NCBI RefSeq assembly: GCF_900167155.1
Contig: NZ_FUXU01000019.1
Coordinates: 1-63,660, forward strand
From: Enterovibrio nigricans DSM 22720
GTDB lineage: Bacteria; Pseudomonadota; Gammaproteobacteria; Enterobacterales; Vibrionaceae
Length of the DNA stretch: 63,660 nucleotides
Reading direction: 5' to 3'
A program made the translations under genes and the position numbers. Position 1 is the stretch's first letter; the number at the start of each line of letters is the position of its first letter. Shown piece by piece: positions 9,008 through 17,666 of this stretch. The notes beneath the pieces are model-generated. The model saw nothing but the letters and a program-made list of their open reading frames with translations, had not been told where the DNA came from and ran no database searches.

Positions 9008-9492
9008 ACCAAACCTACAAACAAGAAAATGTCTTTCACCTTATGGAACAAAGGTCACACTGTGTTATCGGCAAGCTAAAACGAAAAAAGTAAGTGAAAG
9101 ATAAAATGTTATTTTTATTTATTCGTAATTCATTATGACAAAAACGTTATTATTAACATACATTAACAATATTATTAACAGTGCAACTAAAGGCTTTGAA
9201 ATAAATGCCATCTTTTGTTTCAACATTAGAAAAACACTAGGCTTCAAGAAAATCGCCATCCGAAAATTACCTGCAATTCTATTTTTATAAAAGTGCTTCA
9301 TTAAGGATAAGATGAACATGTGAACTAATATCACATTGTCAAAATTGGACACTAAAAATGAATAAAAAAACCTGTATAACCTGACTTCCAATAAAGCGCA
9401 CACGCTATCTTTTTTGCGCACTGTGTGTCTCGTACTTTTATACGGTAACCCTATTAGTGGTTAACGGTAATTATGTTAGTGGTTAATTGTTT
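9008..9492. promoter_or_regulatory. Divergent intergenic region motY / fliM
   Basis: About 485 bp of AT-rich DNA without a convincing gene separate the two divergent lateral operons. An 11-bp direct repeat TTAGTGGTTAA occurs at 9454-9464 and 9476-9486, a 22-bp spacing of about two helical turns, just before fliM. I looked for a clear sigma-54 -24/-12 element here and did not find one on either strand. Confidence 0.5.
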
Positions 9493-10296
9493 ATGGGAAT
9501 GACAGTCCAATCGTCTAAGCCTGAGCTTCAATCTGTCGATTTAGAATTGCTGGGTAAACCTATCCACACGGTTCGCGACAACCTTGAATCGATCATTCAT
9601 ACGTCATGCCTTACGTTGTCGAATGCCCTACAGAGCTGGCTAAAGAGCAGCCTTGTTGAAGTGACGCTTAACGGTGTCGTTCTCCACACTTTCCAAAATG
9701 GCAATATCGAAAAACACAATGTCACAACAATGCGCCATACCGGTGGCGGCACAGCGTATGTGACAATGGAACCGACGTTGCTTGTGGCACTCGCTGACCG
9801 ATTTTATGGCGCGTCTATCGAGCGAAGTGAGCCCAACCTCACCAGCAGTGACATTCGATTGCAAGAGCGTATCGCAAAGCTAGTGGCCGGATGGATCGCT
9901 CCCGATGAAATGTGGTCTCTCAGTGCCTATGAGTTTGCTAACGGGATGGGGCTTCATGCCGAGTTCACTGTTCAATTCGGCAAAAAGTCAGGCACATTTA
10001 CGCTCGTTCTTGAAGGAAAACTCATCCAATCATTGATCGCGCAATTGGGCTTAGAACGCCCCACTCACCTCAGTGATGCGTTCAACGACAAACTCACGGC
10101 AACGCCTGTGAAATTAAACGTGCTGCTGAGCAGAAAAACCTTGCCACTGAGCGATGTGTTAGCTCTTGCACCCAACGATATTCTTCCCATTGAGTTGCTG
10201 AGCAGCGTGCCTGTGAGCATTGGTAGTGAGCAACTGTTTACCGGGCGCGTCGCAGAGCAAGACGGCCAGCTGGTATTGATTTTGAACAACGATTAA
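9493..10296 (+). CDS. fliM: Lateral flagellar motor switch protein FliM (short form)
   Basis: About 267 residues, clearly shorter than the roughly 330 of polar FliM. The middle domain (GGGTAYVTMEPTLLVALADR) and the C-terminal SPOA domain (PVKLNVLLSRKTLPLSDVLAL) are present. The N-terminal CheY-binding LSQ-x-EIDALL motif is not seen. FliM joins FliG to FliN in the C ring. Possible starts are TTG 9487, ATG 9493 and ATG 9499, none with a strong ribosome binding site. It heads the fliMNPQR-flhBA operon. Confidence 0.85.
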   Translation: MGMTVQSSKPELQSVDLELLGKPIHTVRDNLESIIHTSCLTLSNALQSWLKSSLVEVTLNGVVLHTFQNGNIEKHNVTTMRHTGGGTAYVTMEPTLLVALADRFYGASIERSEPNLTSSDIRLQERIAKLVAGWIAPDEMWSLSAYEFANGMGLHAEFTVQFGKKSGTFTLVLEGKLIQSLIAQLGLERPTHLSDAFNDKLTATPVKLNVLLSRKTLPLSDVLALAPNDILPIELLSSVPVSIGSEQLFTGRVAEQDGQLVLILNND

Positions 10297-10307
10297 GGAT
10301 ATTTGAC

Positions 10308-10676
10308 GTGAGTGCGACGCCTGAAACCCCCTCTTTTAATGCTGATGAACTGAACTTCGATGACTTTCAATTGGAAGACTTCGACACCCCCGTCAGCGAA
10401 CCCATTATGAGTGCACCTGAACGCGACCTGAGTTTTTTTAAAAAAATCCCTGTCACCATTACGCTAGAAGTGGCCAGCAAAGAAATTGCTTTAGGGGATC
10501 TCATGAAAGCCGGTGAGGGTTCTGTGATTGAGCTGGATAAGCTCAACGGTGAGCCGCTGGATGTGAAAGTCAATGGCTCTTTGATGGGGCACGCAGAAGT
10601 GGTCATCGTCAACGACAAATACGGATTACGCCTGATTGATGTGATTGATTCAGCGTTAACGGGTATGGGTAAATAA
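10308..10676 (+). CDS. fliN: Lateral flagellar motor switch protein FliN
   Basis: A 122-residue C-ring protein. The C-terminal SPOA domain is complete (IPVTITLEVASKEIALGDLM, LDVKVNGSLMGHAEVVIVND, YGLRLIDVI). The start is GTG at 10308, supported by AAGGA about 8 nt upstream. The acidic N-terminal 40 residues are typical of FliN. It lies 11 bp after fliM. Confidence 0.95.
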   Translation: MSATPETPSFNADELNFDDFQLEDFDTPVSEPIMSAPERDLSFFKKIPVTITLEVASKEIALGDLMKAGEGSVIELDKLNGEPLDVKVNGSLMGHAEVVIVNDKYGLRLIDVIDSALTGMGK

Positions 10677-10687
10677 GTTTATTTAAC

Positions 10688-11446
10688 ATGGTAATGTCTC
10701 GTCTTATTCATCGCTATTGGCCCGCTTTTATTGTTTTCGCTGCATTGGGTGCCTTCCCCGCTTTTGCGTCCGAAAATGGCCTTACGATCCTTTCCGTGAC
10801 CGACGGTGATACACAGCAAGAATACAGCGTTAAACTGCAAATTCTTCTGCTAATGACGGCCCTGAGCTTTTTGCCGGCTTTCATTCTGATGGGAACCAGT
10901 TTCACCCGCATCATTGTTGTCTTGGCGATCTTACGCCAAGCCTTAGGCTTGCAGCAAAGTCCGCCAAACCGCGTGTTGGTGGGCATCGCATTGGCACTGA
11001 CATTACTGATCATGAGGCCCGTTTGGACTGACATCTACGACAACGCCTTTAAACCTTATGACAACGGGCAAATCACCTTGATGCAGGCCTTTTCACACGC
11101 TGAAAAGCCCGTCCGTGAGTTTATGTTGGCGCAAACACACCAAACTTCGCTCGAACAGATGCTGCGCATTGCGGATGAGCCGTTGGATCAAAACGTCGAA
11201 GATATTTCGTTTGCGGTTGTGCTACCCGCTTTTGTTATCAGTGAGCTGAAAACCGCTTTCCAAATTGGCTTTATGCTGTTTATTCCCTTTTTGATCATCG
11301 ATTTGGTGGTCGCCAGTGTGCTTATGGCAATGGGTATGATGATGCTTTCCCCCCTCATCATTTCCTTGCCATTCAAACTGGTCGTCTTCGTTCTGGCCGA
11401 TGGCTGGGCAATGACGGTCGGCACCTTATCGGCAAGTTTCGGGTAG
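10688..11446 (+). CDS. fliP: Lateral flagellar export gate protein FliP
   Basis: A 252-residue membrane protein of the export gate core (FliP5-FliQ4-FliR1). A cleavable signal peptide is at residues 1-27. The family signature FTRIIVVLAILRQALGLQQSPPN and the C-terminal segments PFLIIDLVVASVLMAMGMMM and LPFKLVVFVLADGW are intact. Starts at 10688 or 10694 are both possible. Confidence 0.97.
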   Translation: MVMSRLIHRYWPAFIVFAALGAFPAFASENGLTILSVTDGDTQQEYSVKLQILLLMTALSFLPAFILMGTSFTRIIVVLAILRQALGLQQSPPNRVLVGIALALTLLIMRPVWTDIYDNAFKPYDNGQITLMQAFSHAEKPVREFMLAQTHQTSLEQMLRIADEPLDQNVEDISFAVVLPAFVISELKTAFQIGFMLFIPFLIIDLVVASVLMAMGMMMLSPLIISLPFKLVVFVLADGWAMTVGTLSASFG

Positions 11447-11454
11447 TTACGCGC

Positions 11455-11724
11455 ATGACTCCCGAACTTGTCGTCTCTCTTATTTCAAACGCCGTTTGGA
11501 TGATCATCACTGTGGTTGCTGTGTTGGTGGTTCCCGGCTTGATTGTCGGCTTAGGCATTGCAGTTTTCCAAGCTGCCACTCAGATTAACGAGCAAACACT
11601 CAGCTTTTTACCTCGCTTGATTGTCACGCTTTTGATGGTGATTTTTGCTGGGCATTGGATGATCAGAAAGCTAATGGAATTGTTTGCCTACCTCTTCCTA
11701 AATATTCCGGGAATGATTGGGTAA
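11455..11724 (+). CDS. fliQ: Lateral flagellar export gate protein FliQ
   Basis: An 89-residue protein with two transmembrane helices and the conserved PGLIVGLGIAVFQAATQINEQTLSFLPR loop region split around residues 25-52. It is the export-gate partner of FliP and FliR. It begins 9 bp after fliP, and its stop overlaps the fliR start. Confidence 0.96.
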   Translation: MTPELVVSLISNAVWMIITVVAVLVVPGLIVGLGIAVFQAATQINEQTLSFLPRLIVTLLMVIFAGHWMIRKLMELFAYLFLNIPGMIG

Positions 11725-12500
11725 TGGCCATAACCTTTGCTGACCTTTCCGCAATTCTCGGTCAACTTTGGTGGCCGTTTTTTCGTATTGGGGCAGCCTT
11801 TCTGTTTATGCCATTTTTCGGTGATGGACTGATCCCACTTTGGGTTCGAAGTCTCCTCGCCCTCTCCATCGTCGTTATCACCGCGCCCTTGATGCCCCCA
11901 ATGCCTGCGGTGGAGTTGTTTTCGTTTACATCGTTATTTCTCGCCTTCGAACAGGCGTTATGGGGCGTGTTCTTTGGCTTAATTCTGCATTTATTTTTCG
12001 CCGTATTCACCATGCTTGGGCAAATTCTCTCTCTGCAAATGGGGTTGGCGATGGCCATCATGAATGATCCGGTTAACGGTGCCTCAGATGCCGTACTCAG
12101 CAGAATATTCCTTGTTTTCTGCACCCTGTTGTTTTTGGCGCTTGATGGGCACCTGATCATCATCGATGTGCTTATTCAAAGTTTCACTGCATGGCCTGTG
12201 GGGAGCGGAATTTCTCATCTCTCTCTTCAAGGATTGATGAATGTGTTTGGCTGGATGTTCGCCGCTGCACTGGCGCTTGCGTTCCCTGCCATTGTTTCCA
12301 TGCTGCTGGCCAATATCAGCTTTGGTGTCATGAACCGCGCGGCGCCATCTCTCAATGTCTACGCATTGGGTTTCCCTATGACGATGCTACTTGGTTTGTT
12401 CAGTACCTTACTGACGATTACGGGTGTACCCGACCGTTACACCCAGCTTGTACATGACACGCTCCGTCACTTAAACAACTTCATGGTGGGAACGTTATGA
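11724..12500 (+). CDS. fliR: Lateral flagellar export gate protein FliR
   Basis: A 258-residue protein with six hydrophobic segments. The start ATG at 11724 overlaps the fliQ stop (TAATG), giving MAITFADLSAILGQLWWPF, a normal FliR N terminus. A longer frame from 11655 runs through fliQ and is unlikely to be used. The segment GQILSLQMGLAMAIMNDPVNG is the family hallmark. It overlaps flhB by 4 bp (ATGA). Confidence 0.95.
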   Translation: MAITFADLSAILGQLWWPFFRIGAAFLFMPFFGDGLIPLWVRSLLALSIVVITAPLMPPMPAVELFSFTSLFLAFEQALWGVFFGLILHLFFAVFTMLGQILSLQMGLAMAIMNDPVNGASDAVLSRIFLVFCTLLFLALDGHLIIIDVLIQSFTAWPVGSGISHLSLQGLMNVFGWMFAAALALAFPAIVSMLLANISFGVMNRAAPSLNVYALGFPMTMLLGLFSTLLTITGVPDRYTQLVHDTLRHLNNFMVGTL

Positions 12501-13624
12501 GCGAATCATCATCACAAGACAAAACAGAAAAACCCTCCAGTCAGAAGATAAAGAAAGCTCGCGAGCAAGGCCAAATACCGCGCGCTAAAGACTTTACGAC
12601 TGCCGTGATTTTTCTGGCGGTAAGTGTTTACTTCTATGCCAACCTTGATAAAATCTGGCAAGCCGTTAATGGCGTAATGCGTTACAACATGTCATTGACG
12701 AAAGCGGATTTAGAGAACCCATTAACGGGTATCGAGCACGTCGGACACAGCTTGGGCATTCTCATCGAGATACTTTTGCCCATGTTCGTGTTGATCATTC
12801 TCGCGGCCGTGCTCAGTTCATTGATATTGGGTGGCTGGATGTTCCGACCCGCGAATGCGCTCCCTGACCTGACTAAGCTCAGTCCGCTAAAAGGCCTGAA
12901 ACGCATGTTCTCGACGCGCTCACTGGTCGAGTTGGTGAAATCAACGCTCAAGGTGGTGGTCATTTCTGCCATTCTGTACCTGTTTCTAAATAGCAACCTC
13001 CAACCTCTGCTCGGTATGCAAAACCTCCCCCTCAATCAGGGTGTCGTGCAAATCATGGGGATACTCTTTGAAGGACTATTACTCATGGGACTCGCGCTTC
13101 TCCTCTTCGGTGTCATCGATATTCCTTACCAATATTGGGAGCACGTCAAAGGGCTTCGTATGACTAAGCAGGAACTGAAAGAGGAATTTAAAAACAACGA
13201 AGGTCGTCCTGAAGTGAAGCAACGCATTCGCCAAATTCAGCAGCAATTTGCGCGCAGACGGATCAATAAAGCCGTCCCCAGTGCCGATGTTGTGATCACC
13301 AACCCGACGCACTACGCCGTGGCCTTAAAATACGATACTTCACTGTCTGATGCGCCATTCGTGGTTGCAAAAGGCATCGATGAAACGGCAATGCACATTC
13401 AACGCATTGCGCGAGAGAACAACGTTGAGATCATAAACGCGCCCCCTTTGACGCGTGCAATTTACCACACCACGGCGATTGAGCAGGCAATCCCAAGTCA
13501 GCTTTACGTCGCGGTGGCACATATTCTGACGTACGTTCTCCAGCTGAGAGCCTTTCGTCAGGGACGGGGCGATAACCCTATGCCTCTTCCACATTTTTCA
13601 ATCCCTAAGCACCTTCAGCACTGA
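12497..13624 (+). CDS. flhB: Lateral flagellar export switch protein FlhB
   Basis: A 375-residue protein with four transmembrane helices and a cytoplasmic autocleavage domain. The NPTH cleavage site is intact at about residues 269-272 (VVITNPTHYAVAL). Cleavage between N and P lets the gate switch from rod/hook to filament substrates. The basic N terminus (DKTEKPSSQKIKKAREQGQI) is typical. Confidence 0.97.
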   Translation: MSESSSQDKTEKPSSQKIKKAREQGQIPRAKDFTTAVIFLAVSVYFYANLDKIWQAVNGVMRYNMSLTKADLENPLTGIEHVGHSLGILIEILLPMFVLIILAAVLSSLILGGWMFRPANALPDLTKLSPLKGLKRMFSTRSLVELVKSTLKVVVISAILYLFLNSNLQPLLGMQNLPLNQGVVQIMGILFEGLLLMGLALLLFGVIDIPYQYWEHVKGLRMTKQELKEEFKNNEGRPEVKQRIRQIQQQFARRRINKAVPSADVVITNPTHYAVALKYDTSLSDAPFVVAKGIDETAMHIQRIARENNVEIINAPPLTRAIYHTTAIEQAIPSQLYVAVAHILTYVLQLRAFRQGRGDNPMPLPHFSIPKHLQH

Positions 13625-13653
13625 ATGGCATGAAACACTGAGGACCTCTCGAT

Positions 13654-15747
13654 ATGCTCAACCGGTTTAAACATTTCCAACAGTCCATCAAAGGAAGAAT
13701 CGTCATTCCGACTGTGCTGTTGATGTTGCTCGCAATGGTCGTATTGCCATTGCCACCTCTTCTGTTGGATGCTTTATTTACTTTCAATATTGTACTCGCC
13801 ATTTTGGTGCTGCTTGTCAGTACCACGGCCAAGCGACCTTTGGATTTTTCCATTTTCCCCACCATTTTGTTGGTCGCGACACTGCTTCGATTAGCCCTTA
13901 ACGTTGCATCTACACGTATCGTTCTGCTCGAAGGTCACAATGGCCCAGACGCGGCAGGTAAGGTAATTCATGCGTTTGGTGAGGTCGTTATTGGTGGCAA
14001 CTATGTCATAGGTATGGTGGTCTTCGTTATTTTGATGATCATTAACTTTGTTGTGATCACCAAAGGTGGCGAACGTATTTCAGAAGTGTCTGCACGCTTT
14101 ACGCTGGATGCACTTCCTGGCAAACAAATGGCCATTGATGCTGACTTAAATGCGGGTCTCATTGACCAAGAAACCGCGCGCAGCCGACGCAAAGAAGTCG
14201 CGAATGAAGCCGATTTTCATGGCTCCATGGACGGTGCATCCAAATTTGTCCGTGGTGATGCCATCGCAGGTATGCTCATTCTTTTCATCAACTTGATTGG
14301 TGGTGTGAGCATTGGTGTCTTTGATCATGGCATGACGGGTTCAGAGGCAATGCGAACCTACGCCTTGCTCACGATTGGTGACGGTCTGGTCGCGCAGATT
14401 CCATCCTTGTTGCTCGCCACCGCCGCCGCAATCATCGTGACCCGCATCAACGACTCTGACAATGACATGTCAGAGACGGTCCGCAAACAACTACTCGCGA
14501 CACCCGCCACCTTGTATACCGTCGCAGGTATCATGTTTATTATGGGCATTGTCCCTGGTATGCCTCATTTGGCGTTTTTCTCATTTGCTGCGGTACTGGC
14601 ATTTGCAGGGTGGCGTCAAAGCAAAACACCCGTTAACGATCAGCAGCTTGATCAGGTAGAAGCCATTTCCAAAGCCATGGTGCGAGAAGAGGAAATGCCG
14701 CTGTCATGGGAAGACATTCCGCATGTTCACACGCTGTCACTCGCCATTGGCTATCGTCTGGTGCATTTGGTGAACAAAGATCAAGGCGCTCCGCTTACGC
14801 AACGCATACGCGGTGTTCGCCGAAACCTTTCAGAACAAATTGGCTTTTTATTACCGGAAGTGCGTATTCGCGACAACTTAAGCCTGAAACCCAATCAATA
14901 CACGGTGTCGTTAAACGGCGAAGTGGTAGAACAAGGCTTTATTGAGCCCGACCGATTAATGGCCATTGCCGTGGGTGAAACCTATGGTGAAATAGACGGC
15001 ATTCTTGGCAGCGATCCTGCCTATCAGTTGCCTGCGGTTTGGATTGAACACAAAGACAAAGCGAAAGCGCTGAATATGGGGTATCAGGTTGTTGACGACA
15101 GCACGGTGATCGCCACGCACATCAGCAAAGTTATGAAATCTCACTTGGCTGATCTGTTCAATCATGACGATGTAGAAGCCATGAATCAGCGCCTCACCCA
15201 GCATGCGCCGAAACTTGCCCAAGCGTTAGGTGCCGCATTGACACCCGCCAATCAGCTCAAAGTCTATCGCCAGTTGTTGCTCGATCAGGTACCGCTGCGC
15301 GATGTTCGCACGATTGCAAACACCATGTTGGAATCTTCGGAGAACACCAAAGACCCAATTCTGCTTGCCGCTGATGTGCGCTGCACGCTGAGACGCACGC
15401 TCTTCAACCTGATTGCAGGTCAGAAAAACGAACTCAGTGTATATACCCTGTCAGATGAACTGGAAAAAATGCTGATGGCTTCATTGCAACAAGCACAAGC
15501 CAGTGGACCCGTCATGTTGGACAGTTTTCCGATTGAGCCCAATATTCTCGGACAGTTCCAACAAAACCTGCCTTTAATCCGTCAGCAATTAAAACAGCAA
15601 GGGTTAGTGCCAATTTTGCTTGTTATGCCTCAACTGCGTCCGCTGATCGCAAGATATGCGCGTACCTTCACCCAAGGGATTGCAGTTCTCTCATACAATG
15701 AAGTTCCTGAAAATAAACAGATTAATGTGGTAGGTAACCTTGGCTAA
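13654..15747 (+). CDS. flhA: Lateral flagellar export gate protein FlhA
   Basis: A 697-residue protein with an N-terminal eight-helix membrane half and a C-terminal cytosolic ring. The FHIPEP-family signature is visible (RLALNVASTRIVLLEGHNGP), as is the loop around GAMDGASKFVRGDAIAGM, here GSMDGASKFVRGDAIAGM. FlhA receives export substrates and uses the proton motive force. It lies 29 bp after flhB. Confidence 0.97.
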   Translation: MLNRFKHFQQSIKGRIVIPTVLLMLLAMVVLPLPPLLLDALFTFNIVLAILVLLVSTTAKRPLDFSIFPTILLVATLLRLALNVASTRIVLLEGHNGPDAAGKVIHAFGEVVIGGNYVIGMVVFVILMIINFVVITKGGERISEVSARFTLDALPGKQMAIDADLNAGLIDQETARSRRKEVANEADFHGSMDGASKFVRGDAIAGMLILFINLIGGVSIGVFDHGMTGSEAMRTYALLTIGDGLVAQIPSLLLATAAAIIVTRINDSDNDMSETVRKQLLATPATLYTVAGIMFIMGIVPGMPHLAFFSFAAVLAFAGWRQSKTPVNDQQLDQVEAISKAMVREEEMPLSWEDIPHVHTLSLAIGYRLVHLVNKDQGAPLTQRIRGVRRNLSEQIGFLLPEVRIRDNLSLKPNQYTVSLNGEVVEQGFIEPDRLMAIAVGETYGEIDGILGSDPAYQLPAVWIEHKDKAKALNMGYQVVDDSTVIATHISKVMKSHLADLFNHDDVEAMNQRLTQHAPKLAQALGAALTPANQLKVYRQLLLDQVPLRDVRTIANTMLESSENTKDPILLAADVRCTLRRTLFNLIAGQKNELSVYTLSDELEKMLMASLQQAQASGPVMLDSFPIEPNILGQFQQNLPLIRQQLKQQGLVPILLVMPQLRPLIARYARTFTQGIAVLSYNEVPENKQINVVGNLG

Positions 15748-16594
15748 TTTCTCTCAACTTATCGCAATGCGCCATACTTTCAGGGCACTCATTCGAAAAC
15801 ACGCGAAAACGGACGACGACAAGCTTCTGTATGAAGCGTTGTCCCAGAACGATGTGCACCATGTTTGTCAGGCCATTCGAGAAACCGATTCCGGCGAAGT
15901 GGCGTTTCAGCATGTCACGCTACGCTTTGGCAGTCGTGGCGAGCAAAGTGTTTACCAGTTCGATTTGTCGCAAGAATTCGCGTATGCGCTGGATGTGTTC
16001 AGCCTTTATCTTGCCCTGAGACAAAGCCGTTTCCAACTGGACACCTTTCACCCCGATCTGGTGAACAAAATTGTTGTGCCTGTGGATTCACAAGCACTGG
16101 TATGGCCGAGCGGCCAACGGTTGCTCAATCAGATGATCAAATGTGATGCGGAAGCGTTCGCCTTTTTGATCCCATCCTTGATCCTGCCCGATGACGCCGA
16201 GCAACAAAGCGCGACAATACCCTTGCTGTCTAAAATGCGCGCCTATGCCGGTTCACTTTGCTTTGATATTACCGACCCAAACAAAGATCTTTCTTTTATA
16301 AGCCAGCATTTGCCCGACATGATCAAGCTGGCCATCTCTTTAGAACAAAAAGAAGATAGATCCGCATTGTTACCTTTCATTCGGTTTTTCCGTTCGCACC
16401 GGATGCCGTGGGTTGCAGGGCGTGTAGCGAGCCAGAGTGAGCTGAATCAATACCGTCTTCTGGGCGCCAGTCATTACTTTGGTTATTTCAGCGATATCCC
16501 TACATCTATCTCGTTCAAGAGCTTTGAGACGTATGCAAAAGATGACGCTGAAACAAAGGGGCAAACAGTAACGAAAGACCAAACAGTGGAATAA
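15740..16594 (+). CDS. Uncharacterised protein of the lateral flagellar locus
   Basis: A 284-residue soluble protein I do not recognise. It has no signal peptide or membrane helix and is moderately acidic with mixed alpha/beta composition. It starts at TTG 15740, overlapping the flhA stop by 8 bp, with an AGGT element just upstream. The next ATG (15767) has no ribosome binding site. Coupling to flhA and placement directly before the flagellin gene suggest an accessory role in lateral filament assembly or regulation. That is inferred from position only. Confidence 0.75.
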   Translation: MANFSQLIAMRHTFRALIRKHAKTDDDKLLYEALSQNDVHHVCQAIRETDSGEVAFQHVTLRFGSRGEQSVYQFDLSQEFAYALDVFSLYLALRQSRFQLDTFHPDLVNKIVVPVDSQALVWPSGQRLLNQMIKCDAEAFAFLIPSLILPDDAEQQSATIPLLSKMRAYAGSLCFDITDPNKDLSFISQHLPDMIKLAISLEQKEDRSALLPFIRFFRSHRMPWVAGRVASQSELNQYRLLGASHYFGYFSDIPTSISFKSFETYAKDDAETKGQTVTKDQTVE

Positions 16595-16736
16595 AGATCA
16601 CCTTACTGAACTTAAAACACGAAAATCGCATTTATTTTAAAAATATCAGTTAATCAAAAACACCAAGCGTCCGCCTCTAGTAAGTGAACAGGGAATATCC
16701 CGTAGCCTGAAAAAAAGCTAACCAAGGAGACTTACG

Positions 16737-17606
16737 ATGGCTTTATCAATGCACACTAACTATGCGTCGCTTGTGACTCAAAACACACTGAACAACACCA
16801 GCGGCTTGCTGAACACTGCGATGGAGCGTCTAAGCACCGGTTACCGCATCAACTCTGCAGCAGATGATGCAGCAGGCCTGCAAATCGCTAACCGCCTAGA
16901 AGCACAAAGCCGCGGTATGGGCGTTGCGATGCGTAACGCACAAGACGGCATTTCAATGATGCAAACCGCTGAAGGTGCGATGGACGAGATGACAAACATC
17001 GTTTACCGCATGAAAGATCTGGCACTTCAAGCATCAAACGACACGGCGTCTACTGCTGACCGTACTGCACTGAACGAAGAATTCACGCAACTGGGTGCTG
17101 AACTGCACAACATCGTTGATTCAACAAGCTTCGGTGGTAAAACACTGTTTGGTACAGCTGGTTCATTCGGCGCATCAACGGGTGTTAACATCCAGATTGG
17201 TACTAACGCTGGTGACAAACTGAACATCAATGTTGACACTCAAGTGCTTGCAATCAGCACTGCGCTGGGTGCATCAGCTGGCGCGATTGGTAACCTGAAC
17301 ACAGCAACTGCTGCTCAAGCTGCAATTACTAAACTGACAGGTACTGCAGGTGACGCAGGTCTTCTTGGCACGCTGGGCTCAGCGCGTTCTGCACTGGGTG
17401 CGAACATCAACCGCCTTGAGCACACCATCACTAACCTGGGCAACATGACTGAAAACACCACCGCTGCAAAAGGCCGCATCATGGATGCAGACTTCGCGGT
17501 TGAATCTTCAAACATGACCAAAAACCAAATGCTGATGCAAGCAGGTACCACTGTCCTGTCGCAAACCAATCAGCTGCCAGGCATGGCAATGTCGCTACTG
17601 CGCTAA
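16737..17606 (+). CDS. lafA: Lateral flagellin LafA
   Basis: A 289-residue flagellin that polymerises into the lateral filament. The N-terminal D0/D1 helices ([39 protein letters not shown]) and the C-terminal D0 helix ending MAMSLLR are canonical. The middle is short and rich in A, G and T, so large outer D2/D3 domains are absent. A strong AAGGAG site precedes the ATG. It stands as a single gene with its own terminator. Confidence 0.97.
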   Translation: MALSMHTNYASLVTQNTLNNTSGLLNTAMERLSTGYRINSAADDAAGLQIANRLEAQSRGMGVAMRNAQDGISMMQTAEGAMDEMTNIVYRMKDLALQASNDTASTADRTALNEEFTQLGAELHNIVDSTSFGGKTLFGTAGSFGASTGVNIQIGTNAGDKLNINVDTQVLAISTALGASAGAIGNLNTATAAQAAITKLTGTAGDAGLLGTLGSARSALGANINRLEHTITNLGNMTENTTAAKGRIMDADFAVESSNMTKNQMLMQAGTTVLSQTNQLPGMAMSLLR

Positions 17607-17622
17607 TTCCTTGCAAGTCCAA

Positions 17623-17646
17623 CCCCATCTCAGGATGGGGTTTTTT
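17623..17646 (+). terminator. Rho-independent terminator after lafA
   Basis: CCCCATC (17623-17629) pairs with GATGGGG (17634-17640), followed by six T residues. It isolates the flagellin transcript from the Maf gene. Confidence 0.9.
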
Positions 17647-17666
17647 CGTTTCTATGACGGTGAAAC

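Noticed and set aside
9119-9421. 100-residue minus-strand frame between motY and fliM
   Set aside because: Composition follows the AT-rich DNA, there is no ribosome binding site or recognisable family, and it lies in a divergent promoter region.
11655-11723. N-terminal extension of fliR
   Set aside because: It would run through fliQ in another frame; the TAATG overlap at 11724 gives a normal FliR start.
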